Shown here: positions 22,347 through 35,800 of the stretch, piece after piece
How the letters are laid out: each line of letters opens with the position of its first letter
How positions within the stretch are numbered: the stretch's first letter is position 1
Source of the DNA: Spirodela intermedia
Lineage: Eukaryota; Streptophyta; Magnoliopsida; Alismatales; Araceae
Length of the DNA: 64,000 nt
Direction: 5' to 3'
Assembly (NCBI GenBank): GCA_902729315.2
Contig: LR746267.1
Coordinates: 4,527,386-4,591,385, forward strand
Made by a program: the position numbers and the translations under genes
The notes under the pieces: generated by a model
Databases searched by the model: none
The model's input: only the letters and a program-made list of their open reading frames with translations
What the model was told of the DNA's origin: nothing

Positions 22347-23988
22347 TGACATGACTGTCTTGTATAGTAAATCACATAAATTTAAAATTTATAAAACTAA
22401 AAAATACTAATTTTTAAATATTTAGAAATATTTTTGAATAAATATATCAATTATAATTTAATAAAAGTTTTAAAATAGTATAAATTTTCTAAATCAATCA
22501 TAGGGATTTAATATAGTATCGAGTAATATTTCATAATTTTTCTCAAAAATACATTATAATAAGGGTGTGGACATCAGAATGACATCATCACTCAATGAAC
22601 ACGAATCAAGTGAAAATATAATTTCATCCATGATTCTTATGTAAGTAGTTACATATAATTTAATTAGTCAAATTAAGATTTTTAAAAGGCAAAAAAAATA
22701 TAATTGAATGAAGAGTACTTTAGAATTTTTAAATCACACAAATTATCTCAAAATGAAGTGAAAATAAAATTGAAAATATGAAATGAAGAATTCCAACATC
22801 GCAACAACAATGTGTTGTATAGTGTCCATGGCTTTGAAGACTCTCTTTGGACAAAGATGTCATGACAATCTCTAAATCTTCTTGCGACCTAGAGATCGAT
22901 GAAATGAATTGTCGAATCATCTACAATGACTATCACCCGACAAAGTAGAAAAATAGTGACTTTGCAACTCTCTAGCGACTGACTTGACAAAGATGAGTTA
23001 GATGGAGGTGGGGCGAGTGTCAAAGAGCTTCATCCTTAGGTTTGTATAATAAGTGAAGGCTCTTCATTACATTTGGTACACTTTGAGGAGGTGACAACTC
23101 ATCTCTCAATAGATTGTCTTCTTCCTGATGATGATTTGTTCGTTGATCAATCTGAGATGATTTACTAAATAGATTTGTGATCTTTTTATCACGAATCACT
23201 CAATAGTTTTAGTAGCAATACTTTGCGAATTATGTTGATTAAATTTTTGTCAATGATTGAATAATTATAGTGGCTTAATCTTTAACCAGCAATCTACAAA
23301 AAAAATAAAATTTAATTAGATAAAAATATGAGGTTTGGTTCTAGTAGGATTTGAACCTTTATTAATTGTCCACCTTCATGAAAGAAAGGAAAATAAGTTC
23401 TTAAACACCTTTATACAATGATGTCATTATGGTATCTCGTAGTTATAAACAAGAGATATTTTCAGTGTTAAAAATTATCAAAATGTTCTAGGGAAGGTGT
23501 GACTGTCGGTTTAATCCTACATGAGTTATACGCTAAATGTTGAGATGCATATATAGTAATGAGAGATTTGGAAATAAATGAATTTTTTTCTCACGTGTGT
23601 ACGACCACTTCTTGCCACACCACTAGCTGGTCACCAATGACGTGGAAGGGGAGTGACACACATGTGCCCCCATTGGTCCATAGCCACTCGAGTCCCTACT
23701 CGCAGCTCCACCCTGACTACACTTCTAACCCACTTGCGGGCCCGATTGACTGACGAGTCTCTCCCTTTTTCTATTTATTTTATTTTATTTTTATTTATTT
23801 ATCTCAAAAAAGAAGATTATAAAATTTATATAAATTCATATAAAATCACATAATTAGCCAAAAAATCATATTAATCAATTGAAAATCACTTTTCATAATT
23901 TAACACAAATATAAGTCTATTTATCATGATTTAAAATTAAAACTATATTATTTATTAATTAGTAACTCATGATAAAGAAGACTTATCA
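22347..23988 (-). mobile_element. Inverted gypsy-like solo LTR (copy D), nested in copy E
   Basis: On the minus strand it runs from TGATAAGTCTTC (23,988) to ...AGTCATGTCA (22,347), 1,642 bases. It has the TG...CA ends, and the same order of blocks as the copy at 28,160, including the ggatttgaacc stretch near 23,350 (minus-strand GGTTCAAATCC). Flanking 5-base sequences do not match clearly. No coding region is present. Confidence 0.8.
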
Positions 23989-24091
23989 ATCACATAAATA
24001 TTTTTTTTTATTAAAAATAAATATAAGACTATTTATCATGAGTTAATATGTAAAATATATTATTAACTTATGTTAATAAAGACTTATTACA

Positions 24092-25129
24092 TATCTATAG
24101 AAAAAGAAGATCAATGTGATAACTTGTTAGATTATTATCACTACAAATAAATCAAATTCAATAATAGAGCATAAAATTTATACGAAAATGACAAAAATAC
24201 ATTAATACATATATGCAATACAATGTTAGGTGATCAGTGGTTGCCTTCTATTTTATCTTTAAAAATCTGGTATGAATTTAATTTTATAACTCTTTCTTTA
24301 ACACTTATATACTTGGTTGTTAATATTCATGGTTGTAGGGGCAAAGTTGAAAACTAGAAATGAATTGACATATTAAGCAAAAGAGGGTGCGAGATTTGGG
24401 GGACTTTGCGATTTCTCTCCCCTCTCAACCCTAGGTGTAGTTTCCATCTCAAGCTGGCCATCTCATCCTTCTCCCTTTTTAGTGCTGTCTACAACTTCGA
24501 CGGACCTCTTTCATCTCCTCCCCCTTCTCATCGGTGAGTGATAGCACTGGTGGATTTGAGTCAAAAGTCACTCAAGCTCTTCGCACGAGAAGGCCTAGAG
24601 CTACCAAGCCATGAAGACCACCCTTGCCTAGCATAGAAGACCAAGGTCCATTAAGCTCTCCACTTGCATGTGGCGTCATTTCTCCCCATAGACATTAGAT
24701 TAAGAGGGAGTTGTAAAAAGTTTACTTAGATGTTTATTTATGTTCTCATTTTACTTCCCACATTGTAAGAAAATTCTGGTTTCAATTTAATGCAATTTCC
24801 ATTTTTGTGAGCCCTATACCTTTTTCCACTTTAGAGAATTAATTCTATCAATTTGTTGAAGGATCTGATTTAATATGGGGAGTGATTCACGAAGATTATT
24901 GGGCAACAAAAATCAGCATTGACTGAATTCATCCTCCTCGATGAATCGTGTAGTGAACATTACCGTTGGAATTAACAAAGTACTTGTGCAGATGCCATGA
25001 TTTCAAATCTCCTTGAGTTTGACTTGATTTTCCACTAATTTCCCAAGAAAGTAACATCTGAAAATCAGTTTATAAATGTAAGATTGATGTTATTAATAAT
25101 AATAATAAATTTTTATCAATCACAATGTC
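24092..25129. other. AT-rich DNA between the inverted LTRs and the direct repeat
   Basis: No frame of interest. The middle (24,380-24,680) is more GC-rich, with a polypyrimidine stretch, and resembles no element I know. It has no counterpart in the second repeat unit, so it may be an insertion. Confidence 0.4.
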
Positions 25130-26079
25130 AACTCAAGACATCAAATTATCTTCTACACAAACACTTATTGCTAAATTAGAGGAATCAATCTTTCAAAAGC
25201 TTGGAGATGAGTCTCATGCAAATGGTAACTATTTGACACTAATTATTTGTTTTGAAGTATAATCATTTGGTTGAATAGAGTGATAACTTTCCTTACTTAG
25301 GTCCGTTAAAGCCATTAAATTAGAAGATAAGAGTGTCCCCACCAGTTTATCCCCCTATATTCATTCATTTGAAAGATAATTTCTGCTTAAAATATTGAGT
25401 TAATTGAAACTATTAAATCAAGTGAAGGTAGCTAAAGTTTTACATTTAATGTGTATTTTATTAAACATTTAGTGAAACCAAAAGATGCAAGCTTTGGAGA
25501 GTGTATTTTGGTCCCCCCTTCGCCGACGGGCATGGGGGAGGGGGGGGGGGGGATGAAAGGTCGCTTTGCATTGGATGCTCTTTACCCTTTCCACAACCGT
25601 GGCCGCCTACCTGGTTGGTGGGGGCGGCTCTTTGGAGAGTGGTAAACAAAATCATTACAAAATATAGAGCATGAAATACATGTCTAGTCTTTTAGGTCTA
25701 AATAATCAATCAAAATTAAACTAGAGCTAAATCAATTCACAAAAGCTAACCTCTAGTTATTTTAGACAATGTATTAACTAGAGCTAACTTCTCATATATT
25801 AATTAGACATCCATTCGTAAAACACGAAACCCCACAATGTATAGTAATTTAACACATTATATATACTTTTATTTTTATCATATTTAAACATTTAGTTAAC
25901 CTCTAGTTATTTTACAAAAGCTAAGCACAAGCTTACATCAACCTTCATTAGCAAAGTTTAGAATAGTAGAAGCTCTTATGATTACCTCAACTAGATTCAT
26001 GGCTCCTAAGGGACCACAATAATAACTTGTTGGTGTCAACTTATTGCTCTAGATTCATGTTTCTAGAGAAGGCTGGGGT
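25130..26079 (+). repeat. Diverged direct repeat, unit 1 right part
   Basis: It aligns by eye with 26,590-27,501: shared landmarks include ggtaact, gagtgtc, tttgaaagataatt, attaaatcaagtgaa, tagtgaaacc-aaaga, and the gttggtgtcaactt / ttgatgtcaactt block. The second unit is broken at this last block by the copia element. Confidence 0.65.
25493..25641. repeat. GC-rich 138-base insertion flanked by 11-base direct repeats
   Basis: tttggagagtg occurs at 25,493-25,503 and again at 25,631-25,641. Between them is a GC-rich segment with a long G tract (about 25,537-25,551) inside AT-rich DNA. The matching place in the other repeat unit (about 26,980) has a single related site and no GC-rich segment. 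Confidence 0.65.
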
Positions 26080-27501
26080 TCACATACATTTGCTATCTAG
26101 TAGTCACTTTATGCACAAAGTTTTCATATTTAGAATAATTTGATAAAATTTAGAATAGCAGAATTATATATTAATATGATTTATATTGTTGATTATTTAA
26201 GAAATATTTAATTCTAAGAGAAACTATTTGTATTCATATTTAAGAAGGAAAAAATAATTTTAGTTGCAAGGTGATTTCATTAGTAGAAACCTTAAATAGA
26301 AAGATCATTGAAAGATGAACATTATGTAATAAATGGTGCATAAAAAATATATATTTAAATTTATTGTGATTTTTATAATATTAGTTAACATTTATGAAGT
26401 TCAAATTTTAGGCATAGATGTGACTCAAAATGAAGTACTATCTAAATGTTGCAGGCGACTATTGAACATCTCAATATGCATAATGTAAAAAGAATGTTTC
26501 AGCCCATATTCTAGTAGAGATAATGAGGGAGAGAAAATCAAAATAGACATTTCATGTCCCCCTTTTTCTAGGAGTCAAAGCAATTATTGTTCATTCTTGA
26601 ATATCTGAAGGAAAATAAGATTAGCTACTAATCAAGCCTTCATAGTCTCTTCCACACATATGCTTACACATCAATTAATAAGATGAATCAAATCTTTGAG
26701 AAACTTGTAGTTGAACATCATATGGTAACTCTTCTTGTTAATATATTTCAAAAAGTAATTAGTAGGTTGGGTAGTGTGGTAACTCTCCTTAGTCCCCCTA
26801 CATTCATTATATTATAAGAGAGGAGTGTCTCCTCTGTTTGATCCCTCATATAGTTGTTAATTTGAAAGATAATTCATTGGTGAAATCTTTAGCTATTTGC
26901 AATTATTAAATCAAGTGAATGCAAATAAAGTTTACAATTCAATATGTATTTCACTATGAATTTAGTGAAACCCAAAGATCTGGTCTTTGTAGAGAGGAAT
27001 ATGTTGAGTAGATCAAATCACTATAAAATAGTGAGTGTGAAATCTATGTTTAGCTTTTTAAATCTAAACATCCAATAAAATTAGAGCTAAATGAATTCAC
27101 ACCTCCTCCCCCCAACCCCTCTTAGTGCTGCTTGTTACCACATAATCAAATAATGTGAACTATGATGGGGAGGGGGTAAATTAGTTTTTCTCACATATTA
27201 ATTAAACTTCTACTAGTAGAAAAAAGAAACACTATAGTGATCTAACACATTATATATAATTTATACTCTTCATCATGTTTATAGGTTTAACTGGACTTGA
27301 GTTAATTTTAAAGACAGCACAAGCTTATGTTTGCTTGTCTCAACTTGATTCACAACTTTATATGTGGGTAACTAGACAAGCTATTTACTAGCCTCTACAA
27401 TGTTTACACTTTTAAAGGGTTAACCAAAGAAGCTCATTCCTTATCTCTACTAGATCCATAATTTTTTAAGGGATCAAATCAATAACTTTTGATGTCAACT
27501 T
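26080..27501 (+). repeat. Diverged direct repeat, unit 2 (target of the copia insertion)
   Basis: Partner of the segments at 20,050-20,629 and 25,130-26,079. It continues beyond the copia element at 38,788, where gatttatttttctagaaagg resembles gattcatgtttctagagaag at 26,053. Confidence 0.6.
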
Positions 27502-27664
27502 TGTTAGAATAGCCCACTAGGCCCACCAAGCCCATTTTAGACTTATTCTCTCCACGTCCCTATTCTTCTTCTTTCTCTCTTTTTCTTCCTCTCTTCTATA
27601 TAACCTCATGTACTCTTCTTCTTTAATATATAAATTATAAAGTTTTCTCTTTCTCTTGTCAACA
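27502..27664 (+). repeat. Copia 5' LTR
   Basis: 163 bases, TG...CA ends, contains a pyrimidine-rich stretch and ctatataacc as a likely TATA region (27,596). It pairs with 38,583-38,787. Confidence 0.9.
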
Positions 27665-27677
27665 TGGTATTAAGGCC
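27665..27677 (+). other. Copia primer-binding site
   Basis: tggtattaaggcc directly follows the LTR and is two mismatches from the usual TGGTATCAGAGCC of plant copia elements (initiator-Met tRNA primer). Confidence 0.8.
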
Positions 27678-28159
27678 ACATGATTTCTCTACCACCACCA
27701 CTCTACCTCCTCTCCTATTTTGCCATCACATATCCTCTCCTAGTTCAATCTCCTACAACACTGCCTTACCTGCCTACCTAAGGCCTAGTCTACATAGCCT
27801 TGCACGCTTGCTGCAGCTCCTACCATACGCACTTGCGTGTCGTCTAGTGCTTGCCCAACATTATCTTGCATGCCCTTCCAATGTGTCGCTGCACCTACAT
27901 TGACTATAGGTGCTTGTGCACTGCGTGCCACCTCCTAGCACTATGCGCACCTTCCCCTGGTGCCCCATGCAACTCCGTAGACATCCCTTCCCAATGTCAT
28001 CTCATCTCCCACTAATCCTAATCTATGGATTTGGTGGGTGACTCCTCGATGTCTCAGGCACCTTCTTTGTCAATTTTTCAGCCAACTATCGCTCTTACTT
28101 TGATTGGGTCAGCTACTCCATGACACTCCATCATGGTGCAACTCACTTGCATGACATAT

Positions 28160-29782
28160 TGATAAGTCTTCATTATCATGAGTTAATAATTAGTAAACAA
28201 TATAGTTTTAGCCTTAACTCATGATAAATAGACTTATATTTGTGTTAAAGAATGATTTTTGGTTTTCAATTGATTAACGTGAATTTTTGGGTAATTATGT
28301 GATTTTATACGATTTTTACAGTCTTACTTTTGAGATAAATGAAGAACAAGAAATAAAAATAAAAATATTGCAAAAATGGAGAGACCCGCCGGCCAGCCAG
28401 ACCCGCGAGCGGGTCGGAAGCGCAGTCGGGGAGTAAGCCGCGAGCAGGGGCTCGAGCGGCTTGACTTGGGGACCGACAGGGCACGCGTACGCCACTCCCC
28501 TTCCACGTCACCGGTGCCCAGCCGGCTGTGGGGCAAGGAGTGGTCATACACGCGAGAGAATGGACTTTGCTCACAAATCTAACATTACTATATATTCGTC
28601 CGAAAATCGGCGTACAACCGATGTGGGACTAAATCTCAGAAGAGGCGGGCGACCGGCGCGGGTTCGAATCCTTCCAGAGTCAAAATTCATATATTTTTAT
28701 TTGATTATCGCGACTTTCCTGCAGATCGCCGGGGAAGGATTAAGCAACGAGAATCGCTGGATCATCGGCGAAAATCTCGTCAATGCGATTCGCGGAGCAT
28801 TGCTACTAAAATTGCTGAACGATTCGCGATAAAAGGATCGCGAATCCACCGAGTAAATGATCTCCGATTGATCGACGAACAAGCCGTCGTCGGGAAGAGG
28901 ACGATCTGCCGGGAGACCAGTCGCCACCTCCTGAGAGCGTACCAGATGCGATGAAGAGCCTCCTCTTGCTGCGCAGACCTGAGGATGAAGCTCCCTGACA
29001 CGTGCCCCACCTCCATCCAGCTCCTCTCCGTCGGGTGACAGCCGCCAGAGAGCCGCAAAGTCGTCGTTTTTCCGCTCCACTGGGTGACAGCCGCCGGAGA
29101 CGATTCGATGACCCACTTCATTGATCTCTAGACTTCGCGAGAAGATCTAGAGATTGCCCACGTCGTCTTTGTCCAAGGAGAGCCTTCGAGGCCGTGGACA
29201 CTGCACGACGATCCTCCCGAATGCTTAGGATTCCAGTGCATCGCCGACGCATCACCGTCGCGATGCCGGAACTCTATTTTCCTGCTTTCAATTTAATTTA
29301 CGCTTTATTTAGTGATACTTTGTGTGATTTTAATTTACCAAACTATACTTCGTTCAATTACGATTCTTCTGGCTTTTACAGATCTTAATTTGATTAATTA
29401 AGTCGTCTGTAATCGCTTACGTAAGAATCGCCGGGCGGAACTCTCTTTCCGCCTGATTCGCATTCGCCGGGCGTTGACGTCATCCTGACGTCCGCACCCT
29501 TATTTCCTTTTTTTCGTGAATTTTAAATATATTTCCTTTTTATTTCCTAGTATAAAATTCGTAAGAAAATCGTATTTATTGAGAAAAATTCTGAATAATT
29601 ACCAGATATTATATTACATCCCTGTGATCGACCTAGAAAATTACCGCTATTTTTGGAATTTTTATTGAATTATAATTGATATATTTATTTAGAAATACTT
29701 CTAAATATCTGAAAATTCGTATTTTCTAGTTTTATAAATTTTATATTTGCGTGATTTAATATACAACGACTGAGTCACGTCA
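28160..29782 (+). mobile_element. Gypsy-like solo LTR (copy 1) in the copia gag region
   Basis: It runs from TGATAAGTCTTC to ...GAGTCACGTCA, 1,623 bases, with a perfect 5-base target duplication (catat at 28,155-28,159 and 29,783-29,787). No internal coding region. It is far richer in CG dinucleotides than the other copies of its family here. Confidence 0.9.
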
Positions 29783-29787
29783 CATAT

Positions 29788-30400
29788 CTTCAATAGAGAT
29801 AATTATGCATCATTGACTTATAAATTCAAGCACTTACTTGACGTTGTAGACCTTCTCCACCACTCGTTGACTAATCTACTTGGCCTTACTAATCCGTCTT
29901 TTATTTCATGGTCTCGATTTGATTCAACATCCTTACTTAGATGCTTCAGAGTATTGAGCTGGGTATTGTCAAACCTCTCACTTGAATTTGTTTTGCACAA
30001 CTCTAGACAACACTGGAGAACATGCATGCCAATTAGATGAATATCAATCACACAGTCAAGATCTTCAAGTCACTTATTGCATGCAAATAGGACGACTCTT
30101 CACTTTAGGCTCATTTTGGTTACCTCTAGGCCATGATATAGGAGGTTGTCATCTATTAGTCTTTGATTATTAACCTTTAAATATTTGAGTGCTTCTGTCA
30201 AGAGTTTCTAGCTAAAGTCTATCTAAATAGACTTCACTCATCAATTACCTCTCAAATTTGTGGGATGATTATCTTCAAAGACTAGGTACTTAATATCTTT
30301 CACATTTTCTTCGTTGCACTTCATGTGAGTATATGCACTCCTCTTGTTATTTTTAGAAGCACATCTACTCCTTTGGCGATAGTTGTCTCCACTCTTCGAA
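29788..30400 (+). pseudogene. Copia gag remnant
   Basis: Frames with stops. Around 29,910-30,000 the plus strand reads SWSRFDST...FRVLSWVLSNLSLEFV, resembling the copia gag stretch with 'W..CN..V.SWI.NSL'. The preceding part of gag lies before the inserted LTR, at about 27,950-28,159. Alignment is by eye only. Confidence 0.55.
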
Positions 30401-31049
30401 CGTCACATGACCCTCTTACTTCTAGACCTGACAGTGGTTGTCCATCACGAGGGAAGGGCTGCAATTCTTTTCCTCAATGAATTTATTATAGCAAATAAAA
30501 CCAGTCGCCCAACAAATGTTAGAAATAGTTCAAGGAGCTCAACTCTACCCAATCATCTCTCTTACCTCATTCATCAGCTTTTCTAGCGCCGTCTAGTGTC
30601 CTGTCTCTGACTTTTCAAGTGACATTGACCTCCGTCGAGTATGAAACACTTCGTCACTCTAGGGGTATCATGACTCATTTCTTGACCAATCTAGCCTCAC
30701 TTTTGCATCCTTTCATGTCAGGTACACACACTCTACTTGCATCTTCATCTTTATCATGAATTATTGACTCGAGGGTCTCCACCCACATAACTGACACATC
30801 CACTATTTTATCATCATACTAACCTACCCTTCATTATCCATCGATTACCATTACTAATGGCCAAATTTTTTCAGTCAACAGACATATCAATACTATTGTT
30901 ACCCTAAGTATTCCTTTCACCCAAGTTCTTTATGTTTCGACATTTCTTACTAATCTTTTATCTATCAGTGTAATTACTTGAGTCATTCTTTACTCCATTA
31001 TATTTTTTCCTTTTCATTATACCTTCTAAGATCTATATATCAGGTGAAG

Positions 31050-31990
31050 AATTGATTTGGGACATAAGAATGGTCGAGGTGTCTATGAGCTAATTTCTAA
31101 TGAAGCTTTTTCTGGCCTTCAAACTCTTTTTGTTTCTTCTATAACCACTTCATCTCTTTTAAGATTTCATCATTTAGGATATCTTTGTTTTGAAAAACTT
31201 TAAAAAAATTTACGTTAACTTTCTTTTAATCAGTTTGTGTGTGAGTCATGTTAATTAGACAAACACCATCATAGTTCATACTTGAGTCAAGATGATATTT
31301 CATTCACAATACTTTTTGACCTCATTCATTATAATTTTTGAGACCCCTCATGTACTCCATTTGTTTCGGGCCATCGCTACTATATTGTCCTTAATGATGA
31401 CTACACTTTTGTGAGTTGAATCTATTTTCTCTAAGATCGTACCTAAGTTCATATCACAATTATTCACTTCATTACCGAGGTTATCACTCAGTATTTTATT
31501 AGGCTAAAGATTCTTCACAATACTTTAGAGTTAGTCTAAGACTCACTTTGTACATTTTGTGCTAATCATGATATTCTTAATTAGATCACGTGTCCATACA
31601 CATCCTAATAAAATGATATTGTTGACAAAAACATCACTAATTACTTAACATTCCTCGCACACTACTCATTGAGATGAATGTTCTTCATTATCTATGGTCT
31701 AACGTTCTTCTGGTAGCCATATATTTCCAGAATTGACTTCCTTCCCTTCCACTTGGTGAGGCCATTCTACTTTATCATCTTTCACTTGATTCTTTTCTTT
31801 TTTTCTTACCCCTTCATGTCTTTAAATGCACTACTTTAATTCAAGATCACTCTCATTTTCTTTCTAAATTGATCTCTCATACTCTCAAAGGGGTTTTCAT
31901 TGGTTACTCACAAGCATCAAAAGGTTATCGAGTTTATTTTCCTAATACTCGTCACTATGTAACATCAACTGACGCTACTTTTCATGAGGA
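31050..31990 (+). pseudogene. Copia GAG-pre-integrase and integrase remnant
   Basis: From 31,072 the plus strand reads GRGVYELIS and later SSLLRFHHLGYLCFEKL, followed by CESC and a LDKHHHSSY-like end, the pre-integrase zinc-binding pattern. From about 31,320 a decayed integrase core follows; 31,884-31,960 reads KGVFIGYSQASKGYRVYFP, the typical region just after the integrase core. Several stops and frame changes. Confidence 0.75.
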
Positions 31991-32439
31991 GTCTCCTTTT
32001 TTTTCTTCAACATTGACTCCTCTTCAATCCATTGTATCTTCACCACTTGGTTTTCCTTCTGTGGTGATTACTATAGATTCTTCTCATATTCTTCTTACTT
32101 GTTTAGCTTCTTCTTCATCAGCTCTTCCTTTGACACCTTCGGCTTCATTGTCATCCAACTCTTGTGCTCTAAGATCAGATTTGTTTTCACCCTCTATCGA
32201 TGAACCTCTTTTGATTCTCTTATAACTCTCAAGTGGATGACCTTCATCTTCCTACTATAAAGGTACACGTGCATACACTAGACACCCTATTTTTTATTTT
32301 ATTTTTTACAATAGTCTTTCTCCTTCTTTTTGTACATTTGCTCTTTTTGTGGCCTCCGAGTCGATTCCACAATTGTATGATGAGACTACACATGTACTTG
32401 AATGAGAGACAACCATAAACTTGGATGTGGATGCCTTGG

Positions 32440-32890
32440 TGTCTCGAAGAACTTGGACACTTGTACATTGTCCATGCGATACTAATATTGTCACATACAA
32501 GTATATTTTCACATTTAAGTATAACTTAGATGAATATATTATACATCACAAGACTCGTTTGGTTGTACATGGATTCACACATTGAGACTCTATTCGAGTG
32601 ATATTCTCTGTAGTAGTGAATCAGACATGATCTTTACATCAGTTGGATATTTCTAATATCGTTCTCTATAATGACCTTAAGGAATAGGTGTTTATAGAAC
32701 AACCTCTTAGATATGTTACTGAAAAAGAGTTATAGAAGATGTATCTTTTGTAGCATGTCATTTACAAACTGAAGTAAAGTCCACATGCCTGGTTTGTCAA
32801 GTTCAATAGTCTTCTAATACAATTAAAATTCTCACCATATCGTATAGATCCTAGAGTGCTTACAAAGATTATTGAATCCAAGATCGTCAT
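32440..32890 (+). pseudogene. Copia reverse transcriptase remnant, first part
   Basis: Reads RTWTLVHCPCDTNIV, then KTRLVVHGFTH, VFIEQPLRYV and SPHAWFVKFNSLL with intervening stops, the N-terminal RT pattern of copia. It is interrupted at 32,891 by an insertion and continues at about 35,950. Confidence 0.8.
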
Positions 32891-35800
32891 TGATAAGTCT
32901 TCATTATCATAAGTTAATAATTAATAAATAATATAATTTTAATTTCAATTTATGATAAATAGATTTATATTTTTGTTAAACTATGAAAGTGATTTTTAGT
33001 TGATTAATGTGATTTTATGTGAATTTATATAATTTTTATAATCCTATTTTTGAGATAAATAAATAAGAAGAAATTAAAATAAAAATATAGAAAAAAAGGG
33101 GACTCACTAGCCAGCTAGACCGATTATGGACCGATGGGAATACATGTGTGTCACTTCCCTTCCACATCACTAGTGGTTAGACGAGCATATTATTCTTTGA
33201 GTTCTTTTTTAAGACAAAATAACTCCACTTAGGGATCAACTAATTATTTCAAAAAGTTTTGCCTCCAAGAAAAGAGGAGATATTTATGAGGAATATTGAT
33301 GATGAAATCTAAAATAGGTGGCGAAACTAGAGATAAATTGGATGATTATGAAAGATCCAATCATTTGTTTCTCAAGAAGAAAAATTAAAGATAAAGGATC
33401 AATTGACAAAAGAAATAAATTTGATGAGAAGGACAAGGAGTGGTTGTATATATCGAGAAAGGGACTCATTAATTCTCAAATCTTGTATTACTATATATGC
33501 ATACTAAAATTTGACATATAATCAATGTGGGATTAAACTTGGATCACACTTTCCCTGAAATATTTTTGGTGATTTTAATATTAAAAATGTCCATTATTTA
33601 TAACAACGAGATATAATGATAGTGTCACTATATAATAATATTTAAGAACTTATTTTCCTTTCTCTCATGTAGGCAGACGACCCGCAAGGGTTTGAATCTT
33701 ACTAGAACCAAAACTTGTATTTTTATCTGATTAAATTGAAACCTTTTTGCATATCATTGGTGAAGGATTAAGCCACTAGAATTACTTGATCATTAGTGAA
33801 AATCTTGTCAACATGACTTGTAGAGTATTATTACCAAAATTGTTGAATGATTTGCGATAAATAGATTGTAAATTTATTGAGTAAATCATTTTCAATTGAT
33901 CAATGAACAAGTCGTCGTCAAGAAAAAGACGATCCATTGAGAAACGAGTCATCATCTCTTAAAAGCATACTATATGCAATGAAGAGCCTCCTCTTGTTGT
34001 AGGGACTTAAGGATGAAGCTCCTTAACACATATCTTACCTCCATCTAGCTCCTCTCTATCAGGTGACAGTCATCAGAGAGTCATAAAGTTATTTTTCTCT
34101 TTGTTGGGTGACAGTCGTTAAAGATAATTTAATGACCTATTTTATTGATCTTTAGACTTCATAAGAGGATCTAAAGATTGTCCTCGTTGTCTTTATCTAA
34201 AGAGAGCCTTCGAAGCTATAAACACTACATGACAATCTTCTCGAACACTCAAGATTCTAGTATATCATCGACACATCACTCTTGCAACGTCAGAACTCTA
34301 TTTTTTCTATTTTTAACTTAATTTTTACTTCATTTAAAAATAATTTATGTGATTTAAAATTTTCAAACTACTACTCATTCAATTACGATTCTTCTAGCTT
34401 TTATAAATCTTAATTTGAATAATTGAATTGTTTGTAATCAACAATTATTGATTGAAGCAGACAAAAGGAGGGTAATAATTATTAAACTTTTTCTTCAAAT
34501 TTATTGATTTTATATATGGTAGAAGATCCTTACACACAAGGCTAAGAAATTCTTTACTATTTCATCTAAAATCAAAAATTTAAAATAAAAATCAATTTTG
34601 ATTGATCTTGAAAGTATTATAAGTCAAATTAAGAGTAATCCTATGGCTATAAAAAATTATTATATCCCTAATTTATATCAACAAGCATCCAATATTAGAC
34701 TCCCATTAGCACCTATTATTAAATTCGAAATAAATTCAGAATTATTTTAAATGCTCCATAATGATTTACCTTTAAAGAAACCTCATCAGTATTTAAATTT
34801 TTTTCATATGGTCTGTGATTTAGTTAATCTTCCTCAAGTTACGTTGAAAATTATTAAGATGAAATTATTTCTCAATATACTTAGAGACAAGGCTAGTTAT
34901 TGGCTATTTACATTAGATATAGAATTAACTAGTAGAAAAGACATAATATATATATATTTTAAAAAATCTCTTAAGAAAAACTCAAAATATTAGAAAACAT
35001 ATATGAAGTTTTACACAAAGTTCAAGAGAAACTTTACATGAGATATAGGAAAAATTTAAAGATTTACTTATAAAGTGTCCTCATCATGTTATACCCAAGT
35101 AGTAGCTCAATAGATTTTTTTATGATGAATTATTAGAACAATATAGAAATATGATTGATTTTATGTGGATGAACATTTATGGAGAAAACTTCTAATGAGA
35201 TTTATAGCCTTTATGAGAATTTAAGGAAAAATTTGAGAGATTAAGCCTTTTTTAAATTATATGACAGGGATAAGAAGAGAAGAATTTATGAATTGTGTTA
35301 TGATGATGATTCTAATTTAAGAAATGAGGTTAATCAGATTAATAAAAGATTAAAAAGATTTAATTTATTTATTGACAATATTAGAAAGCCTCATAAACCT
35401 CAATTTAATACATATAACACCATATCTTATATATGATGAAAATGATCATTTTGAATTTTAATGCTATAATTTAGATTAATTATTTCACTCTATACAAGAA
35501 TAAGTGCAAGTAGCTCATGGTTTTAATAGAAATAGAGAGCATTTTTCTAATTCTTATAATCTTAATTAGAGGAATAATTTGTCGTGGAGAGGCTCAAATA
35601 ATATTTAAAATTTAAAAGTACTTAGACTCAACTCAAATTCTGAATTTTGTCTAAAATAGGAACATAGATTTCAAAAAAAATTAGTTCTCTCAAATCCAAC
35701 TTAAATTTATAGATATGATGCAACAAATGAGCCAATAATATAGCAAATATGAACCAAATGATGTTGCAGTAACAATAATTTATGGAGACTTTTGAGAATA

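Larger units (their letters stand above)
20630..24091 (-). mobile_element. Inverted gypsy-like LTR copy (copy E), split by a younger copy of the same family
   Basis: Read on the minus strand it starts near 24,091 (TGTAATAAGTC..., compare TGATAAGTC in other copies) and ends near 20,630. The 5' piece is 23,989-24,091 and the rest is 20,630-22,346; copy D sits between them. Matching is strong around 21,300-22,346 (for example gatggaggtgg, the aagatgat block) and weaker near the 3' end. Total without copy D is about 1.8 kb. No LTR-internal coding region is visible, so it is probably a solo LTR or fragment. Confidence 0.65.

Noticed and set aside
28640-28690. tRNA-like gggttcgaatcc motif
   Set aside because: It lies inside the LTR and recurs in the other copies of that family; no cloverleaf forms.
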